The position numbers and the translations under genes were made by a program. DNA of 22,271 nucleotides from UBA993 sp964389365 (GTDB lineage: Bacteria; Bacillota; Dethiobacteria; DTU022), in contig CAYMDO010000032.1 of the NCBI GenBank assembly GCA_964389365.1, positions 1-22,271 of the forward strand. The letters run 5' to 3'. Numbering within the stretch: the stretch's first letter is position 1; each line of letters opens with the position of its first letter. The notes below the pieces were generated by a model. That model saw only the letters and a list, made by a program, of their open reading frames with translations, did no database searches and was not told the DNA's origin. Shown here in pieces: positions 7,733 through 15,859 of the stretch.

Positions 7733-9703
7733 TTACCATCCCTTGGATAGTTCTGTTTCGTACTTTTCAGCAGTTTGCTGGTGAATCTTCAGTTTCCAGG
7801 AGCGCTCGTCAAGGGCTGCCAGGATCTTCTCGGCTGCTTTCTCGGGGTCTTCTTCCCAGATAAAGTATCCGCCGTAGACATCCTCGGCAATCTGAAGGGC
7901 AATTCCGTCAACCAGAGCGCTGCCGGTAACCTCGGGCACAACGCCGACGTGGGTCGGCACGCCAAGGGTCACGCACCAGCTGCCGATCGATACGGCTTTT
8001 TCACTCATCGCTTCCGGTGCGGAGGCAACGAAAGGTACTTTGGGAATGTCAACATTCCACTGGCGGGCCAGGGCTGTCGTAAAATCGTAGGCCCTCGAGT
8101 TGTCCACGCAGGAGCCCATGTGGAATACCAGCGGCAGTTTTTCTTTTAATTTGCCTTTATTGGCATCATTGAGCATGTGAATGAAGGATTTAAGCCCTTC
8201 ACCGGCATACTCCTCTACAGCGGCGGCGTTCATCAGGCCGAGCTTGGCGGCGGTGCCTGCGGCACAGCCGGTCGCAACGACGAAAACGTTGTTTTTCGCC
8301 ATCTCTTTGATCAGGTACGCACCGCTGGCGTCATGGGGCACGCGCAGGTTGTTGCAGCCGGCAAAGAGAACCACGCCGCGCAGCTGCCCCGAGTCGACAG
8401 CGTCGGTAACAACTTTAATCGGGGCGTCGGGGTTAACTGCCCCGAGAATGTCTTCCATCGCTTCCATGCTGAAACCGGCGGTAACCTGGTGCTTGATGGC
8501 GGGTATATCGACGCCCTTGCCCTGGCGCTCCTTGAAGGCTTCGATTGCCAGTTTTATTACCTCCCTGGCTTTCTCGACTGCGTGCTCCTCGCTGAAATCA
8601 ACATGGTAGGAGCCGGGTATCTTCGAGTGCGACATGGTGGTTACGATGCGGGTATGGTAACAGTCCGCGAGCGCCTTGACGCTGGGCATAATGCACTGGA
8701 CATCCACAACCATCAGGTCAAGGCCGCCGGTCATAATCGGCAGCTCCTGGGAGAGGAAGTTGGTCAGCACCGGCACTCCCTGGCGCATCAGCACCTCGTT
8801 GCCGGTACAGCAGATACCCATGCACTTAACGCCTTTGGCTCCGGCCGCTTCGGCTTCCGCTTTCATTTCGCGGGCCTGGCGGACGATCATTTCGCTTAAA
8901 AGCGGGTTGTGGCCGTGCACCGCAATGTTTACCATTTCCGGGTCGATCACGCCGAAGTTTGCCTCGGTGTAAACCGGTTTCGGGGTGCCAAAGAGAATAT
9001 CGGAAAGGTCCGTGCCGATATGCATGCAGATATAGTCGCAGAGCGCCGTTTTTAAGCCCTGGAAGATCAGGTTTACCGGGTCGGCGTCAACGCCCATGTG
9101 AGTCTGGCCCATTGTTTCGGCAATGGTGGTGTGGATGGAGCGCGGCTGGATATTGCAGGCGTTGAATTTTTCCATCCGCTCGGGCACGACAGTGGTTTCG
9201 AGCCATTTGCAGGGCTCGGGGGTAATCTTGGTAAAGTCGGAGATGGCCTGGTGCAGGACTGCTTCAAGCAGCTGGTGGTCATCTTTGCCCTCAATTTCGA
9301 TGCCCAGCCGGGTAGCAACCCGGCGCAGCTTTGCGGGATCTTCCACCCCGTAATCGGGGGCCTTGCCTTCGAGCACTTCCATTAAGGCATAGAGCATGTG
9401 GCGGCTGTGGTCGGAGTGCGCCCCCGTTCCGCCGCTGATGGCCCTGAGCAGGTTACGGGCTACAATAGTGTAGCCGTGGGCGCCGCAGATTCCTCTTGAG
9501 GATTTCTTGGTAATGCGGCAGGGGCCCTGCAGGCATAGCCGGCAGCAGAGGCCGGTGCGCCCGAAATTACATTGTGGCTGCATTTTTACATAGCGATCAT
9601 AAACGGTTTCATGCTGGCCGTTTTCGCAGTTTCGATCGATAACTGCCAGCGCCGCCGGATCAATAGTCCTTCTGTTGTCAATTTTTTTCTTTTCTTCGGA
9701 CAT
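7733..9703 (-). CDS. acsA: Ni-Fe carbon monoxide dehydrogenase (CODH/ACS beta subunit)
   Basis: AcsA interconverts CO2 and CO at the Ni-Fe-S C-cluster and passes CO to AcsB through the complex. In the 656-residue product, D-cluster cysteines are C45 and C53, and B-cluster cysteines are C54, C57, C62 and C73. C-cluster ligands are the HGHNP motif (263-267), C299 (GICCTGNE), C337, C450, C480 (ATGCAAG) and C532 (MGSCVDNSRA). The histidine relay H96-H99-H102 (GAHSDHSRH) is intact. The loop between C62 and C73 is 11 residues apart rather than the roughly 14 I recall for Carboxydothermus and Moorella enzymes. AAAGGAGG precedes the ATG by about 12 bases. It lies downstream of its nickel chaperone cooC and directly upstream of acsB, which marks it as the ACS-coupled CODH rather than a stand-alone CooS. 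Confidence 0.97.
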   Translation of the reverse strand: MSEEKKKIDNRRTIDPAALAVIDRNCENGQHETVYDRYVKMQPQCNFGRTGLCCRLCLQGPCRITKKSSRGICGAHGYTIVARNLLRAISGGTGAHSDHSRHMLYALMEVLEGKAPDYGVEDPAKLRRVATRLGIEIEGKDDHQLLEAVLHQAISDFTKITPEPCKWLETTVVPERMEKFNACNIQPRSIHTTIAETMGQTHMGVDADPVNLIFQGLKTALCDYICMHIGTDLSDILFGTPKPVYTEANFGVIDPEMVNIAVHGHNPLLSEMIVRQAREMKAEAEAAGAKGVKCMGICCTGNEVLMRQGVPVLTNFLSQELPIMTGGLDLMVVDVQCIMPSVKALADCYHTRIVTTMSHSKIPGSYHVDFSEEHAVEKAREVIKLAIEAFKERQGKGVDIPAIKHQVTAGFSMEAMEDILGAVNPDAPIKVVTDAVDSGQLRGVVLFAGCNNLRVPHDASGAYLIKEMAKNNVFVVATGCAAGTAAKLGLMNAAAVEEYAGEGLKSFIHMLNDANKGKLKEKLPLVFHMGSCVDNSRAYDFTTALARQWNVDIPKVPFVASAPEAMSEKAVSIGSWCVTLGVPTHVGVVPEVTGSALVDGIALQIAEDVYGGYFIWEEDPEKAAEKILAALDERSWKLKIHQQTAEKYETELSKGW

Positions 9704-9819
9704 TAAGCGGTCTAGCCTCCTTTAAAATTGTGCGTTGCTTTTTCTGATCTGTTATCTTGACGCGTGTATCTTGGCAAGCTGTAACTCGAGTTATGGGAAC
9801 GCTTTTTATGGCCTGGTGC

Positions 9820-10578
9820 TCACCTCCCGCAAGCCATGGAAAATATTATATCAAGGCCGGGTAACAGGTCGTCAGGCGTTGAGACAACCGGTTCGCCGCG
9901 GCGCGCTCTTTCCAGAACCTGTTCTGAGAAAGGGATCATACCGGCAAAGCGATCTGCCGGCAGTGAGGCTTCGAGGTAAGAGCGATCATCGCTGCTGCGG
10001 ATTTTATTGCCGACGAAAAAAACCTGGTCTATTTTCAGGTCGGCTGCCAGGCGGTCCACCGCCATAGCGGTGCTGACACCGGCACGGGTGGGCTCAACCA
10101 CTACCAGCATTAAGCCGACGCCGCCGGCTGTGCCGCGGGTCAGGTGCTCAATGCCGGCGCTCATATCAAGAACCACTGCTTCCGGGCGGTCGAGCAGCAT
10201 GGTGGTCAGCACGGCGTTTAAAAAGGAATTTTCTTTGCAGTAACAGGCAGAGCCGCCCTTTTTGACGGCGCCCATCTTCATGAAGCGGAGCGCCCCTTCC
10301 TGCAGGGTGTATTGTTCAAGGACATCGTCCACATCCGGGTTCAGGTCGATCAGGGCGCCGCCCCCGGCATTTTTGGCGGCAATTACATCTTCAAGCTCGG
10401 CCAGGGGCCGCAGATTTTCAAGCCGGCCGGGATCCAGCCCCAAAACCAGCCCTAAATTGGCGTCGGGGTCGGCATCAACGGCAAAAACGGGAAGATTGTT
10501 TAAAGTGAAACAGCGCACCAACTGGGCAGACACCGTGGACTTACCGGCGCCACCTTTGCCGGAAACAGCGATTTTCAA
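9820..10578 (-). CDS. cooC: CooC-type nickel-insertion ATPase for CODH/ACS
   Basis: This P-loop ATPase of the MinD/SIMIBI class helps load nickel into CODH or ACS. I start it at TTG (KIAVSGKGG) because AGAGGTG lies six bases upstream. This gives 252 residues and the normal family N-terminus. A TTG eight codons further up has no ribosome site. The deviant Walker A is GKGGAGKS (7-14) with signature Lys8. DADPDANLG follows at 35-43, and a C112-x-C114 pair (ACYCKEN) matches the metal-binding cysteines at the same positions in Carboxydothermus CooC1. It is the first gene of the acs operon. Placing the chaperone first is a little unusual. Confidence 0.93.
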   Translation of the reverse strand: MKIAVSGKGGAGKSTVSAQLVRCFTLNNLPVFAVDADPDANLGLVLGLDPGRLENLRPLAELEDVIAAKNAGGGALIDLNPDVDDVLEQYTLQEGALRFMKMGAVKKGGSACYCKENSFLNAVLTTMLLDRPEAVVLDMSAGIEHLTRGTAGGVGLMLVVVEPTRAGVSTAMAVDRLAADLKIDQVFFVGNKIRSSDDRSYLEASLPADRFAGMIPFSEQVLERARRGEPVVSTPDDLLPGLDIIFSMACGR

Positions 10579-10600
10579 AAATGACACCTCTTGAGAGGGC

Positions 10601-10621
10601 AAAAAAATACACCCGAATGTA
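10601..10621 (-). promoter_or_regulatory. Possible leader hairpin with U-tract before cooC
   Basis: Read on the minus strand, TACAT-TCG-GGTGTA can form a short stem (about five pairs, one of them G-U) followed immediately by seven T. It lies in the untranslated leader 23 bases before the cooC TTG. It resembles a weak attenuator. Next to it CCTC-TCAA-GAGG could mask the cooC ribosome site. Both stems are short, so this is tentative. Confidence 0.3.
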
Positions 10622-10701
10622 GCTTTTCAGGTTCACCTTCGACAATACAGTCTAAAAATCCTTTATAGGCCTTAAAGTTGGTACTTTCTTAATATTTATA
10701 C

Positions 10702-10707
10702 ATTATA
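10702..10707 (-). promoter_or_regulatory. Candidate promoter -10 of the acs operon
   Basis: The region 10600-10730 is AT-rich, unlike its surroundings, and lies between the clpC terminator and cooC. On the minus strand a perfect TATAAT occurs here. I find no good -35 at 16-18 bases, so it may be activator-dependent or the call may be wrong. Confidence 0.4.
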
Positions 10708-10739
10708 TGGGGCAAGTCATATACGTATGGCTGTCCGGG

Positions 10740-10789
10740 AAAAACGGGGGAGGGGGGTGGGGGCAGCATCCCCCTACCCCCCTTTTTTA
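10740..10789 (-). terminator. Terminator after clpC
   Basis: On the minus strand G6-TA-G5, an ATGCTG loop and C5-A-C6 form a strong stem with one bulged A. It overlaps the clpC stop codon and is followed by TCCCCCG and five T. A longer alternative stem pairs the upstream A6G6 with C5GT5. It separates the heat-shock cluster from the acs operon. Confidence 0.65.
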
Positions 10790-13212
10790 GTGAAAACCAG
10801 GCTCTCTTTCTCATCCACTGTGACAGCGACGGTATCGCCCGGAGCAATCTTGCCCAGAAGCATCTCTTCCGAGATGCCGTCTTCCAGGCGGCGCTGGATG
10901 ACCCTTCTAAGCGGGCGGGCCCCGAACTTCGGATCGAAGCCTTCTTTCAGCAGTATGTGCTTGACTTCATCCGAAACCTCGACATGAAGGTTAAACTCCT
11001 CGATCCGGCGGTTAAGCTCGCCGAGCATTATATCTACAATTTGCCTGATATGCTCCTCATTCAGCGAGTGGAAAACAATCAGGTCATCAACGCGGTTTAA
11101 GAATTCCGGCCTGAAAGTCCTCTTCAGCTCATCCATGATCCGTTCCTTCATTTTCTCATAATCGGCATCCTCGCCGGAAGCGCCGAAGCCAAGCGCCGAT
11201 TTATCCAAAAAAGTGGCGCCGACATTCGAGGTCATAATAACCACCGTGTTACGGAAATCCACCGTGCGCCCTTTGCCGTCGGTCAGGCGGCCGTCTTCGA
11301 GAATCTGCAGCAGCACGTTGAAGACATCCGGGTGGGCCTTCTCCATCTCGTCAAGCAGCAGCACCGAATACGGTTTGCGGCGCACTTTTTCGGTCAGCTG
11401 GCCGCCTTCCTCGTAGCCGACATAGCCGGGCGGGGCCCCGATCAGGCGGGCGGCTGTATGTTTTTCCATAAACTCGGACATGTCAAGGCGAATTACGGCG
11501 TTCTCGTCGCCGAAAAGCGCCTCGGCAAGGGCGCGCCCCAGTTCGGTTTTGCCTACCCCGGTCGGCCCCAGGAAAATGAACGACCCGATCGGCCGTTTCA
11601 GGTCCTTCAGCCCGGCCCGGGCGCGGCGCACGGCCCTTGCCACGGAGCGCACCGCTTCGTCCTGGCCTATTACCCGCTGGTGGAGTATTTCTTCCAGCCG
11701 CATCAGCCGCTCGGACTCCTCTTCAGCCAACCGCTTGGTGGGAATGCCGGTCCAGCTTGATACGATATAGGCCACATCTTCCCCGGTGACCAGGGCCAGG
11801 TCAGAAGTGCCGACCTTCTGCTCCCACTCTTTCTTCTGTTCATCCAGCTCTTCTTTCAGCTGATGCTCCTGATCGCGCAGGCCGGCCGCTTTTTCAAACT
11901 CCTGGCTGCGGACAGCCGCTTCCTTTTCGGTGCGCAGGGCAAAAAGTTTCTCCTCAACCTCTTTCAGGTCTGTCGGCACCGTGTAGTTACGGATCCGCAC
12001 CCGCGAAGCCGCTTCGTCAATCAGGTCGATCGCCTTATCGGGCATGAAGCGGTCTGCTATATACCGGTCGCCAAGCCTGACTGCCGCCTCGAGCGCCTCG
12101 TCGGTTATTTTAACCTTGTGGTGCGCCTCGTAACGGTCGCGCAGCCCTTTAAGGATTTCCATGCTCTCTTCGACGGTCGGCTCCCCGACCGTTATCGGCT
12201 GGAAACGGCGCTCCAGGGCCGGGTCTTTTTCAATATGCTTGCGATATTCATCCATCGTGGTGGCGCCGATGCACTGGAGTTCGCCCCGCGCCAGGGCGGG
12301 CTTTAAAATATTTGACGCGTCTATCGCTCCCTCGGCGGCTCCGGCCCCGATCAGGGTGTGCAGTTCGTCTATAAAAACCATCACGTTGCCGGCCTGGCGC
12401 AGCTCGGTCATCAGCTTGCGCAGCCTTTCCTCAAATTCGCCGCGGTACTTGGTGCCGGCTACTACGGCAGCCAGCTCAATGGTTACCAGGCGCTTGTCGC
12501 GCAGAATCTCCGGCACCTGGCCGTCAACAATACGCTGGGCCAGCCCTTCGGCAATCGCTGTCTTGCCGACGCCCGGTTCACCGATCAGGCAGGGGTTATT
12601 TTTCGTGCGGCGGCTTAAGATTTGAATAACCCTCTCAATTTCTTTTTCGCGGCCGATTACCGGATCCAATTTGCCTTCTTTGGCCAGCCTGGTCAGGTCA
12701 CGTCCAAAAGTATCCACTGTAGGGGTTTGCGGGCCTGACTTGTCGCCTTCCGCTGTCCTGGCCGCTCCCTCTTCGCCGCCAAGCAGGTGGACAACCTCCT
12801 TGCGTGCGCGCTTTAGATCTATGCCCATGTTGGCCAGGACCTGGGCGGCGATCCCTTCGCCTTCGCGGACTAAACCGAGCATCAGGTGCTCTGTGCCCAC
12901 GTAGTTGTGGCCCATATTCTGGCTCTCTTCAATGGCCAGTTCAACAACCCGCTTGGCCCGGGGGGTGTAGCTGATTCCCTGCTGAATGATCTTTTCGCCC
13001 TTAGGCGTAATCCGCTCCACCTCTGCGCGGACCCTGCTTAAATCGACTGACATCCCCTGCAAAGCCCGCGAAGCGATCCCGGATCCCTCGCGCACCAGGC
13101 CCAACAGCAGGTGCTCTGTCCCGATAAAATTATGATTGAGCCGCTTCGCTTCTTCCTGGGCCAAAACCAGGACCTGCTGCGCTCTCTCCGTAAACCTGCC
13201 AAACATAAACAT
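10774..13212 (-). CDS. clpC: ClpC, AAA+ unfoldase of the ClpCP protease
   Basis: ClpC unfolds proteins, including those marked with phosphoarginine by McsB, and feeds them to ClpP. The start MFMFGRFTERAQQ has AGAGGTG at good spacing and gives 812 residues, against about 810 in Bacillus. The frame is open 40 codons further up, but only through repeat sequence that would encode two copies of a VN(T/P)PVPLT stretch. Domains in order: two Clp_N repeats (about 1-145), AAA1 with Walker A GEPGVGKT (211-218) and Walker B FIDELH, a UVR coiled-coil (about 426-460), AAA2 with GPTGVGKT (549-556), and the C-terminal small domain. It is separated from mcsB by 283 bases that hold an inserted repeat element. 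Confidence 0.96.
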   Translation of the reverse strand: MFMFGRFTERAQQVLVLAQEEAKRLNHNFIGTEHLLLGLVREGSGIASRALQGMSVDLSRVRAEVERITPKGEKIIQQGISYTPRAKRVVELAIEESQNMGHNYVGTEHLMLGLVREGEGIAAQVLANMGIDLKRARKEVVHLLGGEEGAARTAEGDKSGPQTPTVDTFGRDLTRLAKEGKLDPVIGREKEIERVIQILSRRTKNNPCLIGEPGVGKTAIAEGLAQRIVDGQVPEILRDKRLVTIELAAVVAGTKYRGEFEERLRKLMTELRQAGNVMVFIDELHTLIGAGAAEGAIDASNILKPALARGELQCIGATTMDEYRKHIEKDPALERRFQPITVGEPTVEESMEILKGLRDRYEAHHKVKITDEALEAAVRLGDRYIADRFMPDKAIDLIDEAASRVRIRNYTVPTDLKEVEEKLFALRTEKEAAVRSQEFEKAAGLRDQEHQLKEELDEQKKEWEQKVGTSDLALVTGEDVAYIVSSWTGIPTKRLAEEESERLMRLEEILHQRVIGQDEAVRSVARAVRRARAGLKDLKRPIGSFIFLGPTGVGKTELGRALAEALFGDENAVIRLDMSEFMEKHTAARLIGAPPGYVGYEEGGQLTEKVRRKPYSVLLLDEMEKAHPDVFNVLLQILEDGRLTDGKGRTVDFRNTVVIMTSNVGATFLDKSALGFGASGEDADYEKMKERIMDELKRTFRPEFLNRVDDLIVFHSLNEEHIRQIVDIMLGELNRRIEEFNLHVEVSDEVKHILLKEGFDPKFGARPLRRVIQRRLEDGISEEMLLGKIAPGDTVAVTVDEKESLVFTKKGG

Positions 13213-13239
13213 ATCCTTCACCTCTTTCCCATATTCCCG

Positions 13240-13264
13240 TGTCAGGGGGACGGGGGGGTTGACA
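13240..13264 (+). repeat. Family B TGTCA...TGACA repeat, copy 1
   Basis: This is a 25-base unit, TGTCAGGGGGACGGGGG then GGTTGACA, followed by CTTTTT. Its ends are an inverted TGTCA/TGACA pair. It is in the same orientation as copy 2, 45 bases away. Confidence 0.9.
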
Positions 13265-13284
13265 CTTTTTCCCTCGCCCCATGT

Positions 13285-13489
13285 TGTCAGGGGGACGGGG
13301 GTGTTGACACTTTTTTTCCATGCCCCTGGCACTTCAAATACTCAGCCAGGCCTTCAGATCTATCTTTATCGACTACATAACTCATAATAATAGCTGTCAT
13401 CCAGTATGCTGACGTGAAAACGTCTCAATTATCCCGCCAATATAACTTAAACTGCGGCAAAATGTTGTCAGCCCCCCGTCCCCCTGACA
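13285..13489. mobile_element. REPIN/MITE-like element between mcsB and clpC
   Basis: Family B copy 2 (13285-13309) and copy 3 in reverse orientation (13466-13489) share a 17-base perfect inverted arm, TGTCAGGGGGACGGGGG. They enclose about 155 bases of different, AT-richer sequence. The right end lies seven bases from the mcsB stop. No transposase gene is inside. The structure is that of a REP doublet or a short non-autonomous element. Whether it moves cannot be told from one copy. It carries no gene that I can support. Confidence 0.7.
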
Positions 13490-13495
13490 TTTTTG

Positions 13496-14545
13496 TCACG
13501 GTTGGCGGTTCAGTGTTTTTTTGATCTGGGCAGGCCTTTCGATGTCGCGTTCGCTTTCGCTCAGCTCCCGCCCGGCAAGCAGCTGCAGGCAGGCAGGCCT
13601 GATTAATACCAGCAGTTCGTTCATCAGCCGGTGGTTGATCCCTTTTATCAGGCCGAGATCATAGCCCAGCCTTAAATCAGATAGCAGCCGGATGGCCTCC
13701 TGCGAGCTAATCAACTGGGCATGCTTCAAAAGGCCCATCGCACGCCAGGCTTTATCGGCTAAAGTGGCGCGCTGTTTGTCGAGAAGCAGCTGCCTGGCGC
13801 CCTGTTCCTGCTCAATAACCTGCCGTATGATGCTGAAGAGGTTGCCGATGATCTCCTCTTCACTCTGCCCCAGTGTAACCTGGTTCGATACCTGGACCAG
13901 GTTGCCGATGATCTCCGTCCCTTCGCCGTACAGGCCGCGCACCGCCAGCCCAACCTGGGATAGAGCCCCCAGCAGACGATTAATCTGGCCGGTAATAATC
14001 AAAGCCGGGAGGTGAAGCATCACCGAAGCCCGCAAGCCGGTTCCGATATTGGTCGGACAGGCTGTCAGGTACCCGTAGTGATCGTCAAAAGCTACATCAA
14101 GCTCATTTTCAAGCAGATCGTCATAACGGTTTGCTTCGCACCAGGCTTCTTCGAGCTGCAACCCCGGCAGGATGGCCTGAATCCGCAAGTGGTCTTCTTC
14201 ATTGATCATTATGCTGACCGCTTCATCGCTGCGCAACAGCAGCGCACCGTGCTTCGATTCGGCTGCCAGGAGGGGGCTGATCAAATGTTTTTCAACCAGG
14301 GCCTTTTTCTCCAGCTCGGTAAGGGTGTCAATCGGCCAGTAATCGAAACCGGCAAATTCCTTAATCCCGGCAGCTGCAATGCTGACCTTGCTGTTGACAG
14401 CTTCTGTTACATGATCGGCCGCCAGGCAGGGGAAAGTAAACGCCTTCAGATTCCGGGCCAGGCGGACTCTGGTGCTGATCGCTATTTCACTGTCCGGGCC
14501 GTTGCCCTGCATCCAGCGGCTTACGGTAAATTGAACCTGTTTCAA
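13496..14545 (-). CDS. mcsB: Protein arginine kinase
   Basis: McsB phosphorylates arginines on damaged proteins and on CtsR, marking them for ClpCP. The 349-residue product matches the guanidino-kinase fold: STRVRLARNL near residue 24, the INEEDHLRIQ catalytic-loop motif, CPTNIGTGLRASVM, and RGLYGEGTEIIGN near 210. The C-terminal phosphoarginine-pocket motif, RDxxRA in other McsB proteins, reads RDIERP here. The start is TTG with GGGGAG upstream. The codon overlaps the mcsA stop by four bases, so the two are translationally coupled. McsA is the known activator of McsB. Confidence 0.95.
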   Translation of the reverse strand: MKQVQFTVSRWMQGNGPDSEIAISTRVRLARNLKAFTFPCLAADHVTEAVNSKVSIAAAGIKEFAGFDYWPIDTLTELEKKALVEKHLISPLLAAESKHGALLLRSDEAVSIMINEEDHLRIQAILPGLQLEEAWCEANRYDDLLENELDVAFDDHYGYLTACPTNIGTGLRASVMLHLPALIITGQINRLLGALSQVGLAVRGLYGEGTEIIGNLVQVSNQVTLGQSEEEIIGNLFSIIRQVIEQEQGARQLLLDKQRATLADKAWRAMGLLKHAQLISSQEAIRLLSDLRLGYDLGLIKGINHRLMNELLVLIRPACLQLLAGRELSESERDIERPAQIKKTLNRQP

Positions 14546-15081
14546 TTCTTTTCTCCCCTGCCTGCCTGGCCCTGGTGGATTTCTTCTTCCAGCGCCCTGA
14601 TCCGGTCCCGCAGGACCGCCGCTTCTTCAAATTCTTCGTTTTCGATCTTTGCCTGTAGTTCTTCTTTAAGCAGGTCTATTTCACGCACTGCCTGCACACG
14701 GCCTAAAATCTGGTGCGGCACTTTGCCGGTGTGGGCGCTGCCGGCATGGATCCGCCGCAAAAGGGGCTTCAGCTGCTCTTCAAAAGCCCTGAAACATTCG
14801 CTGCATCCGATCCTGCCAATCTGGCTGAACTGGCTGAAGGTAAGGCCGCATGAAGGGCACTGGGTGTCGGCGGCCTGCTGCGCCCGGCGGCTGTCCCGCA
14901 GGCTCTGGTTGAGCATGCTGGCGAAAAGCTTGTGCAGGGAAAACTGCGGCTCGAACGAGACTTCCAACTCTTCTTTCTTTCGGGCGCATTGTTCGCACAA
15001 ATTTATTTCCGTCTGCCTGCCATCCTTCTGCTTAACGATATGGATTGTTGCTTCTTTTTGACGGCATTCTTCGCAAAGCAT
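14542..15081 (-). CDS. mcsA: McsA, zinc-finger activator of McsB
   Basis: The chosen start MLCEECRQKEATIHIV follows GGGGTGAGAATA and gives 179 residues, the usual size. The longer open frame would run into ctsR and has no ribosome site. Four CXXC pairs are present: CEEC (3-6), CEQC, CPSC and CSEC, for two zinc sites. A C-terminal UVR motif (LQAKIENEEFEEAAVLRDRI) matches the ClpC-interacting helix of the family. It lies 49 bases after ctsR and is coupled to mcsB by overlap. It stimulates McsB kinase and helps inactivate CtsR under stress. Confidence 0.94.
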   Translation of the reverse strand: MLCEECRQKEATIHIVKQKDGRQTEINLCEQCARKKEELEVSFEPQFSLHKLFASMLNQSLRDSRRAQQAADTQCPSCGLTFSQFSQIGRIGCSECFRAFEEQLKPLLRRIHAGSAHTGKVPHQILGRVQAVREIDLLKEELQAKIENEEFEEAAVLRDRIRALEEEIHQGQAGRGEKN

Positions 15082-15130
15082 TATTCTCACCCCTGGCATA
15101 CTATAGCTGTCGTTCCCAATCAGCCAACTG

Positions 15131-15607
15131 CTAATACTCGATTTTAAGCAGTTCCTGCAGTGCTTTAACAAAAAGTTCGCGCTGGAGAAGCCGCAATTCC
15201 GGGGCATCCAAACCAGAGCCCGTATAGAGTTCTTCACGCAACAGCTGATCAAGGATTGCCGCCTCACGCCTGGATATGATCTTATCTTCAACCATGCGCT
15301 TCATCAACTGCCCGGCCCGGCCAGGATCAAAACTATCACGGTCAAGGCTGCCGATAAGATCGCGCCAGGAACCGCTGCGCAGGGTTTCGATACGGTAAAT
15401 CCTGATGCACCCTCCACCGCCCCGGCGGCTCTGGACCAAATACCCGCTCTCCAGTGGAAACCGGCGCTCAAGGACATAATTGATCTGCGAAGGCACGCAC
15501 GAGAATTTGCCAGCCAGCTCGCGGCGTTTAATTTCTATATACCGGCTCGAGCTTAAAGCGAGCAGTCTTTTCAGGTAATCCTCGATATAATCGGTAAGGT
15601 TCGGCAC
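15131..15607 (-). CDS. ctsR: CtsR, class III heat-shock repressor
   Basis: The 158-residue repressor of clp genes begins at a GTG (VPNLTDYIEDYLKRLL) five bases after GGGGAG. A TTG five codons further upstream lacks a ribosome site. The N-terminal winged helix is visible as RRELAGKFSCVPSQINYVLERRF. The wing carries the tetraglycine loop GGGGCIRI, the thermosensing element in Bacillus CtsR, with Cys where I recall Tyr in the usual GGGGYIRI. A C-terminal dimer/McsA-facing domain follows. The gene leads its operon and is probably autoregulated through the operator at 15630-15646. Confidence 0.95.
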   Translation of the reverse strand: MPNLTDYIEDYLKRLLALSSSRYIEIKRRELAGKFSCVPSQINYVLERRFPLESGYLVQSRRGGGGCIRIYRIETLRSGSWRDLIGSLDRDSFDPGRAGQLMKRMVEDKIISRREAAILDQLLREELYTGSGLDAPELRLLQRELFVKALQELLKIEY

Positions 15608-15629
15608 CGCCGCTCCCCGCAATTCAATG

Positions 15630-15646
15630 TTTGACCATCTCTGACC
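15630..15646 (-). promoter_or_regulatory. CtsR operator
   Basis: The minus strand reads GGTCAGA-GAT-GGTCAAA. This is the tandem heptad GGTCAAA-NAN-GGTCAAA with one mismatch and the expected central A in the spacer. It starts 23 bases before the ctsR GTG and just after the -10, so bound CtsR would block initiation of the whole cluster. Confidence 0.92.
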
Positions 15647-15653
15647 ATTGTTT

Positions 15654-15684
15654 ATAATATCTCATATTCCCGGGAAAATTGCAA
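15654..15684 (-). promoter_or_regulatory. Candidate sigma-A promoter of the ctsR operon
   Basis: TTGCAA (15679-15684) and TATTAT (15654-15659) are 19 bases apart on the minus strand, directly upstream of the CtsR operator. The spacing is slightly long, but the position relative to the operator supports it. Confidence 0.55.
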
Positions 15685-15859
15685 GCAAAAAGAGAGGTCG
15701 ATCGGTTGCTGCAGCGGAGGGACCCTCTGTGCCCGGGGTTTATTCTATTCCTGATGCTTTTTGGGCCAAAGGCAAAACAGGGGAGGCGGCCCGCGAAGGT
15801 TCCCGCCCCCCGCCGAAGCCAATCAGGCAGCCCTGCCGGATCAGCAGAGTTCGGTTTAT

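Noticed and set aside
8177..8899. 240-codon plus-strand ORF antisense to acsA
   Set aside because: It lies wholly inside acsA, has His/Gly-rich shadow composition and no ribosome site.
13213..13332. 40-codon N-terminal extension of clpC
   Set aside because: The extension is translated from two family B repeats. The internal ATG has AGAGGTG and the conserved FGRFTERAQ start.
13287..13385. 32-codon open frame (minus strand) inside the element between mcsB and clpC
   Set aside because: It has no ribosome site, its last codons and stop lie in the repeat, and it has no recognisable similarity.
14012..15061. 349-codon plus-strand ORF antisense to mcsB/mcsA
   Set aside because: It is a shadow of two well-supported genes, with low-complexity Ser/Arg composition and no family motif.
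15082..15291. Long version of mcsA reaching into ctsR
   Set aside because: It would overlap ctsR by about 160 bases. The ATG at 15081 has GGGGTG and begins at the first conserved CXXC.
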